This document shows positions 27,510 to 40,658 of a DNA stretch of 64,000 nucleotides, in pieces. The notes below the pieces were generated by a model, which saw nothing but the letters and a program-made list of their open reading frames with translations, made no database searches and was not told the origin of the DNA. Location of the stretch: the NCBI GenBank assembly GCA_034509425.1, contig JAVTVJ010000076.1:5084001-5148000 (forward strand). The letters run 5' to 3'. The number at the start of each line of letters is the position of its first letter. Position 1 is the first letter of the stretch. A program made the position numbers and the translations under genes. The DNA comes from Eopsaltria australis. Taxonomy: Eukaryota; Chordata; Aves; Passeriformes; Petroicidae.

Positions 27510-28365
27510 TATGTTGAATTGGGTTCATGTGGCAAGTCTTCGGCAGTTTGGGGCTGCAGAGGTGGCCTCTGTGGGAAAAGGCCAAGGCCTGCCTCATGAC
27601 AGACACATACAGTTCCAGTTGGCTCTGCAATGGACTGTAGGACACAGCTGAACCCATCAACAAAGCTGAAAGTGCCTCTGTACAAATGCCTTTGTGAAAG
27701 AGCAGAACACACCGTACAGGCAGAGGAAGAAGGGATAAAAACGAGACAATGAGAAACATCAGAAAGAGCACCAAGTTGAGAGGATGAAAGAATGTTCTTC
27801 ATGATAGAACAAAGATCATCCCACAAAGGACCAAACATAAGCCAACACTGAAGCAGATACTTCCTCCATTGTACTGCAACCCAAAGAATGTGTGTGTTGT
27901 TGGTGTGTGGAAATTGTGCAAGAAAAAAGGAGCAAAAGAGAGAAAATGCTACATCTTGACCCTGACTGCCTGCATCACCTGTTGCCTTACTGAAGCTGTT
28001 GAATATAACCTGTGACAGCAGTAAGGTGGGTGGAGAGGAGTCTGTAATAAAACTGAGCATGGAAAGAAGGAAAGGTGTTTCCCAAGTGTTTACATATTTG
28101 TTTCTCTTCTCTGCTGTTTAGCAATACCCAAACTGGTACCAGATTAATTAGATCGCCAATAAATTAGTTTCTCCAAGGCTGACTGTGTTTTTTGGTAATA
28201 GAAACTGTTAAATTATCTTTCCATCCTTAGCTCAACCTACCACTCTTCTTGCTCCTGTTCTTCCTAGTTTCTTTCCCCATTCTGCTGGGATGAGGTGGGG
28301 GAATGTGTGAGAAGATGAGTGGGTGCTTGCCTGTGATATAGCTGAGGCTATATCACCACAAACAT
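27510..28365 (+). mobile_element. Old solo LTR of an avian endogenous retrovirus (family B)
   Basis: The left part reads 'gaattgggttcatgtggcaag', 'tttggggctgcagaggtggc', 'tctgtgggaaaaggccaag' and 'catgacagacacatacagttcc'. The right part reads 'ccaataaattagtttctccaag', 'gactgtgttttttggtaat' and finally 'gggtgcttgcctgtgatatag...atcaccacaa'. In the same order these match the 5' and 3' halves of the family-B LTR, which is seen in reverse at 41069-41650. Divergence is high, so the copy is old. No retroviral coding sequence adjoins it. The 183-codon minus-strand frame 27509-28060 runs antisense through it and is best explained as a chance frame. Confidence 0.7.
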
Positions 28366-29490
28366 ATCCCATGTGGCCAGTGTCTTTGTTTATCTGGTCC
28401 CCAACTCTATATGGCTTTCCATTTGAAAATAAAAGGTTGTATTGATGATAAAATGTTCAACAGTATCTGTAATTACAGTTCTCTCATTAATCTCTAATGA
28501 GAAAATTCCCAGCTTTTCAGTGGACATCTCTTGATAACATAGCACTCTGTCATTAATGAATAGATGAAGAAATCTGTAATTTACAATTAACAAATAAAAT
28601 TATGTTCAAATTATGAGTAAGGCTGTGTAGAAGGATGCAATCTATCCCTCTCCAGTGCCAATCTATGGATATGAGTACAATGTAGAAATAAAATAATTTT
28701 TAATGCACAATTTCATTTTATCATAAAATTTTAAAATTTTTGCTGACAAAAAAAATTAATGTACTTTTCTCTGCAATTTGCAAAGCAGTGCACTTCTGGA
28801 GATGAAAGTGAAAGGATGCTGATGGAGTCTGAGGATGTAGAAGGAAGCACTTGGTTAAAGAATTAAAGAATTAAAGCCAAAAATTGCCTAAAGAAAGTCA
28901 CGAAACACTTCAGCAGCATCTTTCTAAGCATCTAGGCCTCCATCCAACAAAACTCAGAACCATCTGCTTGGTTTCTGTCAAATGTTATATATCACTGAAA
29001 GCTGTGTATAAGTCAGCCTGTGAGGTTAAGCATGTGCTTAAGTGTTTTATTTGCAAGGTTACAGGGTCTTTTCAAATATGGAATAGAATTACATCACCCA
29101 GGCCCTGCAGAATGTAAGCCTGAGCCATTGCCTGCCGGGTTGGAAGCTGGGCTTATTCATGTGATTGCCATGGTATTGCCTTGACAACATTCAGGGATGT
29201 ATCTGACATAAACCTCTGTATAGAAGTAATTTCTTAGCTGAACACAGGTGCCTCTGACTTCCAGAGCTCAGTTCTGGAGCTTTTTCTCCATGGATGGCCA
29301 TGAAGCACATTTAGCCATGTAATCATTCCAAGCAGCTTTCTAACTGCTGCTCTTTGCAAGTCAGATTATACCTGATCTGAAAAAGTAAAAAGCCATTGTT
29401 TTACTTCAGGTCATTAGAGCTCTAATTGGCCATTACCTAACCAGAAACATATATCCATTATTGCTGTTATAAATCTTTCCTCTCCTTTTC

Positions 29491-29492
<2 letters not shown>
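28366..29492. other. Unique non-coding sequence, no gene seen
   Basis: No gene recognised. Very AT-rich at 28560-28770. The stretch 29370-29480 has several homeodomain-like TAATT/ATTA cores and may be a conserved non-coding element, which is speculation from composition only. Confidence 0.5.

Positions 29493-29514
<22 letters not shown>
29493..29514. repeat. Poly-T run (22 T)
   Basis: Uninterrupted run of 22 T preceded by a pyrimidine-rich stretch (tttcctctccttttccc). No gene-derived sequence was recognised on its right-hand side, so I do not call it the tail of a minus-strand processed pseudogene. Confidence 0.95.
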
Positions 29515-29521
<7 letters not shown>

Positions 29522-32500
29522 CTGGAAATGAGAGAAAATCTAGCTAGAACTGGATATCTACTTCAGAATTTTTTTACATTTCTAAATGATTTGGTGCCTA
29601 GCCTAGAGATGGGTTTTCCTTGAGTTCTGAAAGTCTTACTTATGTTTAGATTTGAAATGTTTGCATCAGAACAGTCGAGTTATATTCACTAAGAAAGGAT
29701 TTGGAGTAGATATTCAATTTTCTGTGTGTTGTTGTGAGCAGTCAGTCGTTAAAGATGGTATGATAGCCAAAGCCAAAACCCTGAATCTGGAAACATTTGG
29801 ATTTTATCATCCTTTTAAAGGAGGAGGGAGTATATGAGAGAGATGGATGCCAATAAAAACAATGAACCTCTGGCAAGAGAACTATTTGAAAAATAGTTTC
29901 CTTGGAAACCGCTTTATACTTCATACATGTTATCTTTGAGATAACAGCTTTTTCTTATCAAAACACCCACATGGCAGAAAGTACCTGTTTGTATTTTCTC
30001 CCTCTGTTTCAGGGAGAAGGAAAGGTTACAAAAAATTGATCAATTCAGAATATTTTCCCTTTCTTCTGACCTGTTTTTTCCTGGTACAAGTATTTCCCAT
30101 CCCAAAAGGAAATGCTAGAATGTTTATGTATGTCAGTCCTGCAGCTTAGCTCATGGTACTGATGGGAGTTAACATTTAAAGGTTGAGAAGTGGTTTACTG
30201 TTTCTGAAAGTGTTTCATGATGGAGAAATGCCACAGAACTTGTTTGTAGTACTTGATGGAGTATTTTTTAACTAAAACAATTATTGATGTTATAATTATA
30301 TCCCAAAGGCTAATACAAGTTTTATTTTCTGATGGTGACAACTGATACCAACTTTGATTTTCTCAAGCTTGCCTCATGGATTTCCTTTGAGCCCCAAGAA
30401 ATAAATGGATGCATTTTAGTGAATTGTGAATCCTGAAAAACAAACAAACCTTTCCAGAGAAAATGGAGGCAGAAACATATTTGGATACCTTTTCTTTTAT
30501 GTAGAGTCACTTGAATGAATTATAGTATTTATGAAAATTTGAACATATATTCGCTATAGAAGCCAGGCATACAACTTTAATGTGGCCTCAAATTTTTGCA
30601 ATAAACATGATTTTAAGTCAGAAATTACATGATAGCCCTACCTGAAGGACTTATGAACTATGAAGAAGCATAAATTCAAGAAGTGATCCCAAGTGAAAGC
30701 TCCTGCAGATTCCTAAAATAGAAGTCAGCTCTAATTTTGGGGTGGGATCCTTACCAGCTTTCAAAGTTTGGGAATGGTTATAGTCTGTGTACTTCTAGAG
30801 TGTAGTATCGGACTCTGAACTATCTTCATCATATTTATCCTCACAATGCTTGGTTTCTTACAAAAACCTAGCAGTTTAAAATTTTACAGTGAGAGTCATC
30901 ATACCTACCATTAGCTATCTAAACACAAAATATTTTTTCTGAGATGTCTGTACTATTTCCACACAGTAATGGATGGGTGTCAGCCCTCTCCAGAGGATAC
31001 TTCCCAACACCCTATAGTGGTTGAATAGAGCAACTTTGACAAGTCCTTCTCAGACGTTCCTCTTTCTTTCCTTTGATGGGGGTTGAAGGCTTGATGACAT
31101 AGTTGGACTAGATAACAAATTTTGAGATCTGAAATATTTATTTCTCAGTACAGGGTCCAGGGTGATGGCCATGACCTCTCACAGTCCATTGCAGAGATCC
31201 TTCTTTCATAAAAATAAAACAATCCAAAAGAAAAGCCAAACAGAACCAAACCAAACCCAACCAAACCAATTAGACAGTTCTCTTTGATGGCATACCCAGA
31301 AATTAATTTTTGCTATGGAAACCAAATCTTCACTATTAAAACATACATCTTGAAAAACAGTTCTGTTTCAGTTTTGTGACCTTGTCTGGTCTCAGGAATT
31401 GTAAGTTAAGACCTTTTCCATAGCATATTCACTATAATTCATGATAATTTAGCTATTGAAATTCCCCTGGGAGTCTAAAAAAGGGAAAGCTTCTAACTGA
31501 GTGAAAATTTAGCTAGTCAATACATGTAAACCAAGCTATATTTATTGCATTTGAAGCAGGTGGGGGTTTTCATTCTGAATATTTTGGTCCAGTGAACCTC
31601 TGGATAGTAAGCATAAAATAATATAGTCAATTGTAATTATTGAAATACAGGTGCATTGCAGTCTTTATTGGAAGTAAAACCGAAAATCTGCTTACTTATG
31701 TGTCAGTGAGAGAACATCTCTAATCTTGCTGAGAAATAAAAATGACAGTATGTGTTTTAATTGACCTTTATAAGTCATCTCTGTTTACAACACCAAAATT
31801 TCAAGTGATGACTTTTCTATATATTTTGTTTCCTTAGTCATATTTCATATATGAGGGAAAAGAAAAAAAAAAGATAAACAACATAAGGAAAACCAGCAAC
31901 TTGGTGCAACTCTGAGTCATATAGATACAAAACACAGCTTGGTAGCCTACTGTTATTGTCTAAAAATTCAGAGAAACTTGCTAACACTGGAAAAATTGAT
32001 TATTCAAATAGCAGTGACTCATGCTGACCTGTCTTTTATTTGGCTTTATGGCTTTGCAACTTCTTGTTTTGCCTTGGTAAAGATAATCAATTAGTTCAGT
32101 CTGGATTACAGAGTTTTAACACAAGCATTTTCACTAGATGTGAAGTCTGTTGACTTAACTATAAACTTTGTACTAGTTGTAGGGAGAGTTGTACAAAACT
32201 AGGTTTGGCAGAGCGAGTCCAAACATGGAATCTTTCAAGAAACAATGCTCTTTTTGTTTTTGCTTCTCTCAAGTTCTGCAGTTTCTAGTGGTTAAGTTAC
32301 TATTAATTGCCTTTGTATGCTTTGTTAATCTAGATATGGCTCATTAGAGGCACAATCCTGTATCTACCAGAGTAATTTGAGGATTTTTCTGTTTGGATCC
32401 TCAGGAGCAGAATCAAGCCTTAACTAAAACACTGTGGCCTCTCAACTAATTTTATGAATGATCCTTGTGAAAACGTACTTCTAGTTCTAATTTGTTTTAA

Positions 32501-32529
32501 TGGTAGAAAGACTATTTATCTGTTCATGC
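29515..32529. other. Unique non-coding sequence, no gene seen
   Basis: AT-rich with no recognised gene. An A/C-rich simple stretch built on CCAAA lies at about 31235-31269. Segment 32000-32110 looks relatively complex but carries no diagnostic feature. Confidence 0.5.
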
Positions 32530-32559
32530 TATTTATTTATTTATTTGCTTATTTATTTT
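32530..32559. repeat. (TTTA)n simple repeat
   Basis: Seven to eight ATTT/TTTA units with one interruption (GCTT). Confidence 0.85.
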
Positions 32560-35456
32560 TAGTTTTAAGGCTTTTCCTATCTGAATGTTGTCACTGTGTA
32601 GAAGTGCCTGAATTAAAGTCTTCAGCTTAACCAAGATGCCTCAGACCCTTTGCAGTCACTGGGGAGGGGAAGGCACCCTCACAAAGGAATTCACGTCTTA
32701 GGTTCAAAGGACTGTCTGGAGATGCTCTCTCTTCACTGACCTCAGAGTGAACATGCATTCCTAAAAATCTGGGATGCGAATTGCACATGCTTTATTGAGA
32801 TGTTACCAGAGCCGTAATGTGATTGTCAAGATTGGAATGAATGCTACTCTGTACCAGTTTGGAAAGAACCGTATAAGATTTTATGCCCTACTGCTGCAAC
32901 TTAAGTAAGCCACAGAAATCCCAGCCTCTACTGTTTGGCAACTCTAATTTCCTTGTCTTCAGTAAGGATAAATGTGAGTACCAGGGTGCTGATTATTGTC
33001 TTTTTTTCTCAGCAACATTCCAGATTTAACATCCCTTGCATGATAATTTACAAAAATATTTGTGTACATGTTCCTTTGTGTTCCTTTGGCTTCAGCATGA
33101 CACAAGACTATATTGGGTTTAAATATGCTTCTGAATATAGTCCATACTTCTTTTTTTATTCCTTTAGTTGGAGTTAAAAAGCTTGGAGAGTGATGTTAGT
33201 CACAAATAGTTAAAAATTCAGATATTTTGTGAAATACATTCTTTTTAGAATGAAATGAAAGCCTTAAAGTGTAGTAATGAAAAAAGGAAGGAAATGAACT
33301 TCAGTAATTAGACCCTGGTGGGTGTTTCTGCGCTGTCTAATTTTTTCCTGCTGTCCTGTTAGTTACTGAACTGTTTATGCAAATTGAGAGTGCTCCAGCC
33401 AGGGAATGTGAGAAGAGCTCCCTTTATAGCTTGGAGATTAAGGCACTCATCTGAGCTGTAGGTAATCCTTTTTGAAATTCCTGCTGGCAGCAAGAGTTCT
33501 CTGCATTCTGTCCTCATTTTGACCACAAATTTCATCTTTGTCTGTTTTTTTTTTTCCTAAGGGAATTTTAGGGAAGCAGTAGAAGAATAGCTTGGTTAAT
33601 TGTCATTGTGTTTTGGAAAAAAATACAAGGCTATACCAAATCTTGATATAAGAACAAATAATCAAGACAAGCAACTGAGCAGACTTGATTATGTAAACAT
33701 TCTGTAGTATTCTGGAAACTGGTTGTCCCTAGATATAGTGCTCTCATTTCACTGAGTAGTAGGAGTGTTAAATCCTCATAGCCTTCAGCACACCAGTTAG
33801 AAAAGAGACAAGAAAAAAAAAGACATAGTAACAATTGGCAAATGTCTTGCACAGCTGCATTATTGCCTGTAAAATTGTGGAAGCAACAAACTCACATCCA
33901 GAGTAAATGAGATAGATAAAGCCATAGAGTGCACCCTCCAAAAATGATTTTAACTCATCATCAATAATGAGAAAAATTTCTAAATACCTTAAAGGGACAC
34001 TTGAATTTTATGTGGTTTGACACTTAAAAAAATTCAGAAATGTCCAAAGTAGTATGAAGATAACAGGTCTGGAGGTTAAAAAAATGCACAGCAATCTGCA
34101 GTATAATTCTCGGTCAGCTAAGATTTCTTTTGAAAGAAAACTTTAAAAAAATGTCAAAATAAGGAAGGTAACGATTTTATTTGGGAATGTAAATAAAATC
34201 AACACAAGGAAAAAAAAGAGGCATGAGGAAAAGAAAGTGTTAGGGCTTAAATATCAGCTTCTGCTCTGATCATAGTTCAAGATTCAGATAGCAAGAAAAT
34301 GTGCTTTGCAGCCTGCAGTGGCGAAGAACTTTACTGTATGCTATATTTATATAGGCTGTAACAATTTGATTTGAGTTTGTTTCCAAGGAGATATTTCTTT
34401 GCCACTTTATTGCTATTTTATTTGTTACTTCTTTTGAAATTTAGTGTTTTAACTAGCATCTCCATCTTGAAAGATACCAAAAGTTCTGGCCTCTCTCCAC
34501 TGGACAACTTTTAAATGTGCTTCGGTGTTAAACAAATTTCATCCACGGTGAAATTCTAAAGCACATCTAACTTCAGTTGTATGGTTCTTCCATCTTCTTT
34601 AGCAAATACCCTGCTCTCAATTTCAGTTTTTCCTCTTGTGCATTTAGTGTCCGGGCATCTGTCAACATCAATGGTCTCTGGGCAGAATGGTTGACCTATC
34701 TTGGCCATATCCAGCATGTCAAAGCTAGCTGATCCTCCTATCTTTTTGTCACGCCTTATGGATATCTAACTGCAAGTTTTGTGTGGTCAAAAGAGAGCTT
34801 TTAATTTTGTCCCAGAATTCTTTTACTCTATCTGTTGTTTTGACATCTCAGGACTACATCATCATATGGCCTATCAGTCAGGTGTGTAACTTGGGCATTA
34901 GCTTCAACTCAAATGTCTAAGTTCTTCCAGCTGGGATATGGCAACATATTTTGGATTTTTTCCCCCATGGCCTTCAAGTACACAACTGAAACTGTCTCCC
35001 AGGCTTTTGTGCATTAATTACAGTGGGATGCTTCTGCTGACTGACAGATACGACCTTGCCTCAGCCATGTCTGTGCTGAATTCTCCTCCCATAAAAGTTA
35101 TTGTTTTGGTCTGTGTCTTGAAGTATCTGCTATCACCTCTCTTTCAGCTTCCTTGATGGTTGCTCACTCTTATCATCTCTATCTCAAAAACCTTTTTTTT
35201 TTCCTAGTGAGTTTTTTACTCCTGCCTCTGGCTGATATCTACTGTCGCTGACCCATAGAATGTTGATTCGTTAACTACAGCTAAACAACATTTTGTGACT
35301 ATTTCCTATGTGGGAGAAACTACCTGTAAAAAACTACAGAGCATTTTGTTCCTTTGCATCATACCCCTCCACACAAAGCATCTTTCCTATGCTGCTAAAG
35401 CTGCTCTTTTGATGTTTCCCTCCATCACGGTTGTTGTATATTCTCACAACTTCTGT
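32560..35456. other. Unique non-coding sequence, pyrimidine-biased at right
   Basis: No gene recognised. An octamer-like ATGCAAAT motif occurs near 33378 in a relatively complex stretch (33300-33480). From about 34540 the plus strand becomes markedly C/T-rich, which may reflect a very old LINE in minus orientation; no diagnostic string was found. Confidence 0.45.
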
Positions 35457-35459
35457 GTA

Positions 35460-35507
<48 letters not shown>
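35457..35507. repeat. (TATC)n tetranucleotide microsatellite
   Basis: About 12 uninterrupted ATCT units. A plus-strand frame (35295-35555) runs through it as a repeated Leu-Ser-Ile-Tyr pattern and is not a gene. Uninterrupted and therefore likely to vary in length between individuals. Confidence 0.97.
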
Positions 35508-38500
35508 CTCTCCATAGCTATCTCTTTTCTCTTGCCTTTTACATGGATTTTATAGTTTTTGGATAACAACCATCTTTGTTGTAGGATCCTAGAAATCCTG
35601 TATTGCAAAAAGACAAAAACATTTATACATAAATAGTTGCTAAAGATAAACCTAATCTAGAACACATGCTGCTATAATCAGGTTAAATGTGCTGCTTGTC
35701 TTTACAGTAGGATTTTCTAAATCAGTGCCAGCTACTCTGTATGCTGTCAAAATAAGATATCTTTCTGAACAAGCTGAGCTCTGAAATAACTTCTCCTACA
35801 TAAGAACAGCCAATTCAAAATAGTGATACATAGGAACACATATATCTGCTATTTATTTGCTAGTTTTACTGTGAATGAAAGAAATGCTGCATTTTGTGGT
35901 GCAGAAATATAGATTTTTCACTAAAATAATTTTCAAATTGCCTTTCTAAGTGTATTTTTTTATAATGGATTATAGCTTCATCTGACAGGGGCATACAGAG
36001 GAAAGGAGATACATACCAGACTCTGGATCCATCTTGCTTAAGTTATCCTATTTTGCTTAAATGAAACTAAGTAAGGGTTGGTTACTTGTACAGCAGAAGA
36101 CTCCAGGAGATTCTAACCACTTACTTATTCTCCCAGCTGGTGGAATGTCCTTCATTTTCTTCCTCTTCTGCTTCTTTCTGTTAATACACCATAATTCTCA
36201 TGACCAGACCAAATGGCAACTCTGAACAATAACTAGAGGAAATGTGTCCAAGTATTTAGAGCTGGGGCTGACAGAAAACTTCTCTAATTTATATATTTTT
36301 AACTTGAGTTAAATAAAATATTGGGATAGATGTGACCAGTTTCACTGCTGCATATGCAAACTTATATTGCAGTGTTTTCAATTAAGTTTTGGTGTTCCAC
36401 ATGTACAAACGTTTTACAAAAATCACACCCTACATATGCTATTTTCTGTGCACCAGCATGCTTGAACTTATAGAAAATATACTGCAGGACATTTGTGCCC
36501 TACAATCTGAGGGAGTGTTCTGAGTGCCTTTCTCTGCCAACAACCTTTCATTTGACATGTTTTAAGGGAGTTCTGTCCTCATTACCTCTATGGATGTGTC
36601 CCCATTTAATTTGCATCTACCTTGGATCACTGATCCTTGGTTTGTACTCAAGCAGTTCACCATTCTGTTCTCCACTCACCTCCAGACACCTTTAATATAC
36701 TGCCTGTTTCTATCATGTGAATTTTGTCTTCCACTTCCATTGTACATTTTTTCACACAACTAAAGGTGACATTTCTGACATTTCTGTGACATGACTGACA
36801 TTTCTAATGACTTCTTCCTGCCTGCATCAAAGAGCATAGTCCAGTTTCATGACCTGTGACCTATCAGGTGCTTTAACACTCCTGATCATTACTGCTGTCT
36901 TGATTTCATTGGTTTTCTTGATTGCATTCTGTTTTGTCAGCTTCTGCAACTCCATCACCTCCAATGTCTCTTATTATTGCTTGAAGTGACCATGGGGGTG
37001 ACCTCCAATACTGTAAAATCAGTCTCCTCAAGTCCATTCAGAATGCTAATGGGCAGTCTCTTTGCTGTCATATAAGACTTGAACCTGCTGGAAAATGGTG
37101 CAAAAATCTTCCAAAGGCAGCTGCAATTTGAAAACAAATGAACTCAGTCATCTTTAAACCTTCTGAGAAAAAGTTTTGCTACAGTATTATTTGCATTCTT
37201 AGTTTTGTAAAATTCAAATAAGAAAAAACCTAGCATTCCTTTTAAGATTTCTACCTACTTGCTGTCAGAGAGATTAAAAATGAAGATGGGATGGGAAAAT
37301 TTCATTCAATTTAAACCAGAATCAGAATTCTTTTTAATTCAAGTCTTCAACATCATCACAAAACATACAGAATATTTTTACAGGAATGCCCCTCAATAAA
37401 GCATCACAACAAGGTAAACTGAGCAACCAAAATGACAGCAGCTACCTCATTCCCTTCTGCTTGTAATACACTTTCACTGTGTTGTCATCATGTAGAATGT
37501 ACCCTCTCAGGGATACAAGTGTTTTATGTTTATATGACATCCAGGACAGCTGGGTTACAATTAGAATGGTGAATTTTGGTGCAATATGCTTTTAGAGCAA
37601 TAATATCTACTTCTCTTATTTTAGTTATCCTGTCCAGATCTTCCATATTAAACTATTCTCCTCACAATCTTGCATTCATGGTTTCATTTTTGTCTTCCTC
37701 ATATCTACCAAGCCTCTTGTGTACCTTTTGTAGCACCTGTTCTGAAACAGGTCACTATCTTAGATCTCTTTAAAGAAAGTCTACCAAATTAGAAAGGATC
37801 AGGCTGCTGCTTCCATCACAAGGACTTTTCAGATACTACAAGGCTCTTGCTCATAACAGGCATGTCTCACGTACCCTCATACCCCAGAGATGGTGAAAGA
37901 GAGTGACTGGGATGAATTTTGCTGCTATACTGATTCCTGTTGACCTCTCCTTCCATGAGGCAACATAGCCTGGCTGGTGGGGAAATACTGACAGCCAAAA
38001 CAGGATGCTGACAATAAGTCCTTTTGAGGCTATAATTAAGTTGCACTTCTGTGAACAGTCCTTCACTGTATAAAGCTGTTTCCTACTGTCAATGAACTTT
38101 ATGGAATATCTTCTGTAAAGCACAGTCATTCTTTTTACTCCTGGGAAAGGAAGGATGCATAAAAAAGATGCACAGATTTTCAGCTGTGTCCATCTGATGT
38201 TTTTTAAATCTCTTTCTGTGTACACAAGATTTCATACATGTTTTAGACAATTTTTGGGGATTCTGAGTATAGGGCCACTTAGCTTTAAAGGAGTTATACA
38301 AATGTCTAGGAGCCAGACTGTTTTTATCTCTTGCCAATATTTGAAAACTGGAGGCTGCTTTCAAAAATTTGCAATGAGGTCACCTGTCCCAAGAAGCCCA
38401 GAGTAACACTGGCTCTGTAATCCTGGTCCAGCACTCTCATTTCAGCTCTCCCATCTCCTTCACAGCAGCCTGGCTTTTTCTTTCATCTATTTTTAAGCTA

Positions 38501-39162
38501 GAAAGTGCAATAATAAAGTGTGGTGATTGCTATTACTGTTTTATGTATGTGCAAGGTTACTACCCTGACCTCTTAGAGGAGAAAACTCCAGAAATGCTTT
38601 ATACAGACCCATGCATATTCAACACAACACATACTCATGAAGGAAATAGATTAAATAATGCTTTAGAAAGCTGAGGCATTATGCATATAAATACATTCTG
38701 TTTGTGTCTTCCATGCTGACCTCTGGCAAATGAATATGCAGCATCACCTTTTCTCAGAAGTGTACCTGTCATGAGATGGGGACAAATGCTTTCATGTCTG
38801 CCAGTTACAGAGGGTCTTTGTGGGGCTTCACTGGTGATTCTGAACAGAGAGGGCAAATGCTGGTGCCGTGTCTGTCTTCTTCAATCAATAGAGACAGTTA
38901 GTGACATGAAGCAGAAATCCAGCCTGCACAGAAAAGTGTTGGGGACCATGTGAGGTTGCTTGGAACTAATGCTGATCACTGGATAATTCAGAAATGATGA
39001 TGAAAAGCTTGTGGCATGCCTGAAAGACAAATGAATCAAAGATAAGAGCTGGAAGAAACTGACTTTGTCACCTCATCTATAGCCAGCTGCCAGGGGAAGA
39101 CTGCTTCCCGCAGAAACACAGTGAAATCACACTTGAAAACTTTCAGCCTGGATAAAAGAGGG
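35508..39162. other. Unique non-coding sequence, no gene seen
   Basis: Contains three closely spaced copies of 'tgacatttct' near 36768-36806. Frames at 37851-38364 overlap on both strands. Nothing is recognisable as a gene. Confidence 0.5.
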
Positions 39163-39248
39163 GTTTTCATTTTGTTTTGTGGGGGTTTTTTTTGTTTTGT
39201 TTTTTTTGTTTGTTTGCTTGTTTGTTTTTTGTGTGTTTTGTTTTTTTT
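39163..39248. repeat. T/G low-complexity tract
   Basis: About 85 bases composed almost only of T and G (TTTTG, TTTG and poly-T blocks, with one GGGGG). On the minus strand it gives a Lys/Thr/Asn-rich open frame within 39036-39356, which is not a gene. Confidence 0.9.
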
Positions 39249-40658
39249 AAGGAAGATGTTTGTCAAAATGTGCAGTTTGTGAGACATACAGCTCAATACA
39301 GATTTAGCCTCACCCACATGAATAAAAAATTGCCACACTGTGTATAGTTTAACCATTTTTTAAATCAAGAAGATGTATCTCTCTTTTTATGTTCTTCACT
39401 TTGTAAGTGTTTATTGTATGGTTTTATATAAGCATTTTGAAAGAGCCAAATACCAATTTTAACTCCAGAATTTTCATGCAGAATATAAGCTGTATTGTAC
39501 TATTTACTGTACAGATAAAGAAACTTTTATGCTTGGTGCAAAATAAATAGCGACAGTGATGGGCTGATGAAGGGAAAGCTGCAATTTGTACTTCACGGGG
39601 AAAAAATATCCTGCTTCAAGTATTATTGCTGGACAGCAATTTGACAAAGCTCTTAGCTCTGATCTTTACTCATAAAAATGTTTACCAACTTATCATTCTG
39701 TCTTCAGCTTTCTATTCACATGCATGAAGACCACAATCCTATTATCTCTCCACTTGTTTCCTCCTACAGCCTTTTCTCTTGAGGAAAAACTCATATAAAT
39801 TGCTACAATCTCAGCTAGAAAAAAACTGCCTTGGTTGTTTTTCCTTAATCTGTGCTTACACAAACACACAAGCTAAAAATTTCTGAAGATTAAAGAAGTG
39901 TGGTTTTTCCATACCGCATTGATGGTGTCTAGGCTTTTTCATGTGGCTCTTCTGTACTTCTGCTTAGTCAGTTAAGATGGGAAATTAGAAGCTGCCAGAC
40001 TAAGAAACTGCCACATACTACGTGTTGCAAGGCATTGGAATTGGCAGTTATGGTAGAAAAATTACCAAAGGGTTTTCATGTTGGTGGCTGATTTTCAAAC
40101 GGATGAGGTCCAATATAAGTAGATTCAGAATCATGGATCCAGAAGAGTCTTTCTATGTATTTGACTCGTATTTGAGTGTTATTTGAAGTCTTTGCTGGAT
40201 AAAGACCAAACTGGATTTTTACCTTCAGGTGTTTATTTTACAAATTTACTGTTCTGAGACATGAGTAATATGGATTTCCTCAATTAGAAATAAAAGCCAC
40301 AAATTTGATATTTGCCATGAAGAGGATTTTCAGAATTTTCTTAGTTTACAAACTGGATAGGTAAAGATAATTTCAGAGATCTGGCAGATAGCAAATATAG
40401 TTTTATCAATAATTGGGGGAAATGCAATTGCTTCCTCTATGTACAAGCACTGACATAAAGAATTCCAATGGAACAAAATGTCAGTACATTTTTTTCAACC
40501 AACTCAACATTAGTAAGTTTTTTTCTCCAACTTGTTCTTTTCTGCCTCAACTGTCCAGCAGATTGCAATGGGTACTATTTACATCAGTGGGACAGGTAAA
40601 GCATGAGGTTTTGCTCTTCGTTTCATTCATTTCTAAGCACCAGTGCTCTAAAATAAAA
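39249..40658. other. Unique non-coding sequence, no gene seen
   Basis: No gene recognised. A short stretch at 40559-40595 is bounded by a pyrimidine tract plus AG and by 'acag|gtaaag', but 37 bases is too little to support an exon. Confidence 0.5.

Noticed and set aside
40559..40595. Plus-strand 37-base micro-exon-like segment between a strong pyrimidine tract and acag|gtaaag
   Set aside because: Too short for its open frame to mean anything, and it lies next to an ancient CR1.
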